DNA of 24,830 nt from Acuticoccus sp038745295 (GTDB lineage: Bacteria; Pseudomonadota; Alphaproteobacteria; Rhizobiales; Amorphaceae). Position numbers and translations under genes: made by a program. A model generated the notes under the pieces. The model worked only from the letters and a program-made list of their open reading frames with translations, was not told the origin of the DNA and did no database searches. This document shows positions 22,021 to 24,830 of this stretch, piece after piece. How positions within the stretch are numbered: the stretch's first letter is position 1; each line of letters opens with the position of its first letter. The stretch lies in contig JBCDLN010000016.1 of assembly GCA_038745295.1 (NCBI GenBank), positions 1 through 24,830 of the forward strand. Reading direction: 5' to 3'.

Positions 22021-22668
22021 TTGGACCACGCCCAATTTGTGGCCGAGCAGACCGCGCTCGCCACACCGCCTTTGGTGCCTGAAATCACCCTTCATCTGGC
22101 AAGCGATGCGATGCCGCTCTGGCACATGACGGAGGCAGCGCTCGACACACGCGGTCTGCCGCCCCCCTTTTGGGCGTTTGCGTGGGCGGGCGGGCAGGCG
22201 GTGGCGCGGTACATTTTGGATGAGCCGGACGCAGTGCGCGGCCTGCGCGTTTTGGATGTGGGCGCAGGCTGCGGCATAGGCGCCATTGCGGCGGTAAAGG
22301 CAGGGGCGCTCGCGGTGGACGCCAATGAGGTGGATCCCTTTGCCATCGCTGCCATTGGGCTCAACGCTGCGGCCAATCATGTGACTGTGCGGGCCCTCCT
22401 TGGCGACTGTCTGGATGAAACGCCTCAGGTGGATGTGGTTTTGGTGGGAGACCTTTTTTATGAGCGTGCGCTGGCTGAGCGAGCGCATCGCTTTTTGGTG
22501 CGCGCGGCGAACGTTGGGGCGGCAACGCTCATTGGCGATCCAAGCCGCACCTACTTGCCGCGGGGGGCGCTAGAGGAGGTGGCAACGTTTGCTGTCCCCA
22601 CGCCGCGGGCGCTGGAAGATGCTGAGGTGAAACAGACTAGCGTTTGGCGCCTGGCGAAGGCGGCGTGA
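22021..22668 (+). CDS. Class I SAM methyltransferase, ETFB lysine methyltransferase-like
   Basis: A 215-residue protein. PPPFWAFAWAGGQAVARYIL (47-66) matches the substrate-side motif of ETF-beta lysine methyltransferases (METTL20 group). SAM-binding motif I is VLDVGAGCGIGAIAA (77-91), followed by the acidic strand end DANEVDP (100-106), and LVGDLFYE (141-148) matches the family D-x-FYE block. Bacterial members methylate lysines near the recognition loop of electron-transfer flavoprotein beta. The start is TTG at 22021, 3 nt past the EVE stop, with a purine-rich GGTAGGGG just before it. ETF itself is not in the window. Related annotations call such proteins PrmA-like or nicotinamide N-methyltransferase-like; the FWAFAW motif favours the ETFB group. 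Confidence 0.87.
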   Translation: MDHAQFVAEQTALATPPLVPEITLHLASDAMPLWHMTEAALDTRGLPPPFWAFAWAGGQAVARYILDEPDAVRGLRVLDVGAGCGIGAIAAVKAGALAVDANEVDPFAIAAIGLNAAANHVTVRALLGDCLDETPQVDVVLVGDLFYERALAERAHRFLVRAANVGAATLIGDPSRTYLPRGALEEVATFAVPTPRALEDAEVKQTSVWRLAKAA

Positions 22669-22714
22669 TTGAGCTAGCAGGCCATCAACGATCTGACGTT
22701 TGGGGGGATCAGCC

Positions 22715-23761
22715 GTGCGGGCGATGATCTTGGTGAGTGCGCTTTTGTGGTGCGGTGCCTTCGGCACTGCTGCGGGGGCGGGGGACGAGCCTTACCTGCC
22801 AGGGCAGCGCCCCGTGGCGGACCCCAGCGCGCGGGCCTTAAGCGCCCACGCGATTTACCCCGCTGCCCCGGCAACAGCAGGCGAGTCCGCGCCCTTTGGC
22901 GGCAATGCGGTGTTCTTGCCCCATCCTGTTTACCCTGACGCGCCGACGGCTGAGGGGCCTTTCCCCCTCGTTGTGTTGTCCCACGGGATGTATGGGCATC
23001 GCTACAATCAAACCTGGCTTGCCGAGGCGCTGGCCAAAAAGGGGGTGATTGCCGTTGCCGCCAACCACCCTGGCACCACCACGCTGAGCCGAGAAAAAGA
23101 CCTATCGCGCCAGGTGGACGAGCGGGTGCGCGATATTGGGCGGATGATTGATGCTGTTTTGGCTGATGAGGTGCTTGGGCCTATGGTCGATGAGACGCGC
23201 ATTGCCGCCATTGGCCATTCGCTGGGTGGGCTGACAGTGCTCGCGGCCGCAGGGGCGCGGATGGATGAGGCAGCCTACACAGCCTTCTGCGCCGACCATC
23301 CGGACACCATTGGCTGCAAAAGTGTGGCGCAGCTTGGTGTGGTGCCGGGGAAGGCGGATTGGGCGCGCCTTTCGGCCGATCTTCATGAGCCGCGCCTGTC
23401 GGGTGTGGTGGCGCTCGACCCGGGTGGGACGGTGGTCCTTTCTGAAGACGGACTTGGTGAGGTGCGTGCCCCTGTCTTGTTGATGGTGGCTGGGCGTACG
23501 CCTGAGCTGGTGGACCGGCGGTTTGAGAGCGACAGGATTGCACCCTTGATCCCGGCTGCGCTTTTGGACCGGCGGCTGATGGAAAGCGCTGGCCATTTTG
23601 ACTTTTTGGGCAAGTGCACCCCGGTCGGGCTCCAAATATTGCGCGAGGAGGAGCCGGAAGACGCGGTGGTGTGCGACTTGGGCCAGGCCGAAAGAGCCCG
23701 TGTGCATGCTGAAGCACTCGCCGCCATTGCCGGGTTCTTGGGGCTGCCGGCGGCGCGGTAA
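22715..23761 (+). CDS. Exported alpha/beta hydrolase (dienelactone-hydrolase-like)
   Basis: A 348-residue protein starting at GTG 22715, with GGGGGA 7 nt upstream; ATG 22724 is the alternative. Residues 1-22 are a signal peptide (hydrophobic, ending TAAGAG). The oxyanion strand LVVLSHGMYGH is at 85-95, the nucleophile S169 lies in GHSLGG (167-172), the probable acid is D235 in ALDPGG, and H294 in SAGHFDFL is the catalytic histidine. Cysteines at 192, 201, 301 and 320 could form disulfides in the periplasm. It resembles predicted dienelactone or lipase-like hydrolases of COG4188 type. The substrate is unknown. It follows the methyltransferase by 46 nt in the same direction; shared transcription is possible. 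Confidence 0.87.
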   Translation: MRAMILVSALLWCGAFGTAAGAGDEPYLPGQRPVADPSARALSAHAIYPAAPATAGESAPFGGNAVFLPHPVYPDAPTAEGPFPLVVLSHGMYGHRYNQTWLAEALAKKGVIAVAANHPGTTTLSREKDLSRQVDERVRDIGRMIDAVLADEVLGPMVDETRIAAIGHSLGGLTVLAAAGARMDEAAYTAFCADHPDTIGCKSVAQLGVVPGKADWARLSADLHEPRLSGVVALDPGGTVVLSEDGLGEVRAPVLLMVAGRTPELVDRRFESDRIAPLIPAALLDRRLMESAGHFDFLGKCTPVGLQILREEEPEDAVVCDLGQAERARVHAEALAAIAGFLGLPAAR

Positions 23762-23789
23762 ACGCACGCTCCTGCGTGGGGCGGATTGG

Positions 23790-23818
23790 TTGTCCCCGTG
23801 CAAATCTGGCACACTAAT
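23790..23818 (+). promoter_or_regulatory. Possible sigma-70-type promoter of the lipoprotein gene
   Basis: TTGTCC (23790-23795) and ACTAAT (23813-23818) are separated by the ideal 17 nt, each matching 4 of 6 consensus positions. The predicted start near 23825 leaves a leader of about 95 nt before the TTG of the lipoprotein gene. Confidence 0.35.
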
Positions 23819-23920
23819 TTGTTTTTTAGCTAATTCGACGAGGAGGAGATGGGTTTGTTTTCACCCACGGAACGAGGGGGGCGATAGAGTAAGGGCGGTT
23901 GGGATTGCGGGAGAGCCCTC

Positions 23921-24475
23921 TTGTTTCATCGCCTCATTTGTCTTGTTGCTGTGCTTTTTGTTGCAGCGTGCCAATCGCCGATTGTTGAGAAGACCGGTCC
24001 CATCACCATCGTGGGGGTGGATGTGGAGCGGACCTCAGCCTTTCAGCCTACCACCGCCATTGCTGCGCCACTCCAGAAGCGGTTGGACACCGCGCTGATG
24101 GGGCGCGATGCGGGGGGGCAGCCTGTGGTGCTCGACGTCACGCTCACCAAGATTGCCTATAAAGACCCTCTTGCGGCGGCGGTGGTGGGGAGTTCCAACC
24201 AGATCACCAGCGTTGTGAGTATCCGTGACGAGGCCGGCCGCGAGATTGCGCAGTTTCCCTTTGTGGCGCGGACGGACACGTTCCCCCAAGGGATCGCCGG
24301 GGCGATCCAAGCGGCGGCGCAGGATAAGGCCGAGGTGGATGACAAGCTGACCGAAGCGTTCGCGAAGGATTTTACCCAGCGCCTCTTTGGGAAGACGCCC
24401 GCCAAGCGGGCCGCCCCAAGCCTCCCCCCGATAACACCGCGCGAACCTGCTGCCGAGGCCGCACCGACGAGCTGA
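23921..24475 (+). CDS. Small lipoprotein of unknown function
   Basis: A 184-residue protein. Residues 1-16 are a hydrophobic signal and VAAC at 14-17 is a clear lipobox, so C17 would be lipidated after cleavage. Position +2 is Q, which favours outer-membrane sorting. The body (28-155) alternates strands and helices, starting ITIVGVDVERTSAFQ and including VVLDVTLTKIAYKDPLAAAVVGSSNQITSV in two conserved-looking strands (segments around 69-98); the tail from 159 is Ala/Pro-rich and low-complexity. The start is TTG 23921, with GGGAGAG 5-6 nt upstream and no ATG option. I do not recognise the family. Proteins of this shape are often envelope-assembly accessories, but no function can be assigned. 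Confidence 0.82.
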   Translation: MFHRLICLVAVLFVAACQSPIVEKTGPITIVGVDVERTSAFQPTTAIAAPLQKRLDTALMGRDAGGQPVVLDVTLTKIAYKDPLAAAVVGSSNQITSVVSIRDEAGREIAQFPFVARTDTFPQGIAGAIQAAAQDKAEVDDKLTEAFAKDFTQRLFGKTPAKRAAPSLPPITPREPAAEAAPTS

Positions 24476-24830
24476 GACACAAGCCTTCCACACGAGGTGG
24501 GCTGAACCAAGAGCGGCGCGCCACCCGCTTCGCGTCGCCTCCTACCCGCTGCCGATGAGACGCCTTTTCTAGGGTGGGTCTCAAACGAGTGGCATCATCC
24601 GGCGTCCGGTGCACCCGCGACCGACAAAGAAAGCGTGAGCGCGGTGCGCTTCGGTGGAGGCGTGGCGCGCTCTAGGTGTCGTTTCCATCAACGTTGTTCA
24701 TTGCAGAACCACCGTAGGGGCCGTGCCTCACTGCTCCCGCCTATGGTCCACTGTCCCGCGGTGGGCCTGATGCATCAACCCACGGCTTCGCCTCAGCCGG
24801 CACAGTTGCCGGCCTCAGACGTTGCCGAAA
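24476..24830. other. Terminal 355 nt without a defensible gene
   Basis: No family-like frame and no terminator were seen. An open frame starts at ATG 24743 (second Met at 24770) and runs off the right edge, reading MVHCPAVGLMHQPTAS and on, without a Shine-Dalgarno; it could be the start of a plus-strand gene, but support is weak. A palindrome TGATGCATCA lies at 24768-24777 between GTGGG and CCCAC half-sites, and a 7-bp hairpin (GCCGGCA 24796-24802, TGCCGGC 24807-24813) lies near the edge. The next gene probably begins just to the right. Confidence 0.4.

Overview
The window looks like chromosomal DNA of a GC-rich alphaproteobacterium, most likely Hyphomicrobiales (Rhizobiales). Pointers are a BA14K-type secreted protein (a family largely confined to that order), a glnK-amtB pair behind a sigma-54-type promoter, an ETFB-lysine-methyltransferase-like protein, and long runs of minus-strand genes joined by 1-8 bp overlaps. 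I see no rRNA, tRNA, CRISPR, transposase or phage gene. Names rest on motif recognition only; no database search was possible.

Layout. 1-1425 (-): 5' part of a degenerate-GGDEF signalling protein that runs off the left edge. 1672-8090 (-): a branched-chain-type ABC importer operon reading cupin, Tat-exported binding protein, VOC protein, LysE-type exporter, fused LivH-LivM permease, LivG, LivF and a MarR regulator. 8200-8988 (-): an A/T-richer unknown gene. 9000-15466 (-): five tightly overlapping genes reading FAD subunit, fused [2Fe-2S]/molybdopterin hydroxylase, 6-hydroxynicotinate-reductase-like protein, UPF0280 protein and 'amino acid synthesis' (DUF1185) protein. 15652-16563 (+): EamA exporter, divergent from the hydroxylase operon and overlapping tail to tail a hydantoin-racemase-like gene (16496-17242, -). 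17781-18104 (-): a lone ArsR-type repressor. 18295-19095 (-): an arginine-rich BA14K protein. 19432-21273 (-): glnK-amtB. 21601-24475 (+): EVE-domain protein, ETFB-type methyltransferase, secreted alpha/beta hydrolase and a small lipoprotein. 24476-24830 holds no gene I can defend.

How it fits together. The central 14 kb reads as an uptake-and-catabolism locus for an N-heterocyclic or cyclic-amide compound, with nicotinate or a relative the best guess. The ABC system would import it, the Mo/Fe-S/FAD hydroxylase would hydroxylate the ring, and the Hnr-like enzyme would reduce the hydroxylated ring. UPF0280 and DUF1185 have no firmly known function. Since no recognised enamidase or cyclic amidase is present, DUF1185 is a candidate for ring opening and UPF0280, a member of the ApbE-like superfamily, a candidate for flavin handling. 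The MarR and cupin proteins are plausible sensing or accessory parts. The right third is housekeeping: nitrogen control and transport, envelope proteins and small enzymes.

Strong minus-strand terminators lie behind arsR, the BA14K gene and amtB, so those units are transcribed separately.
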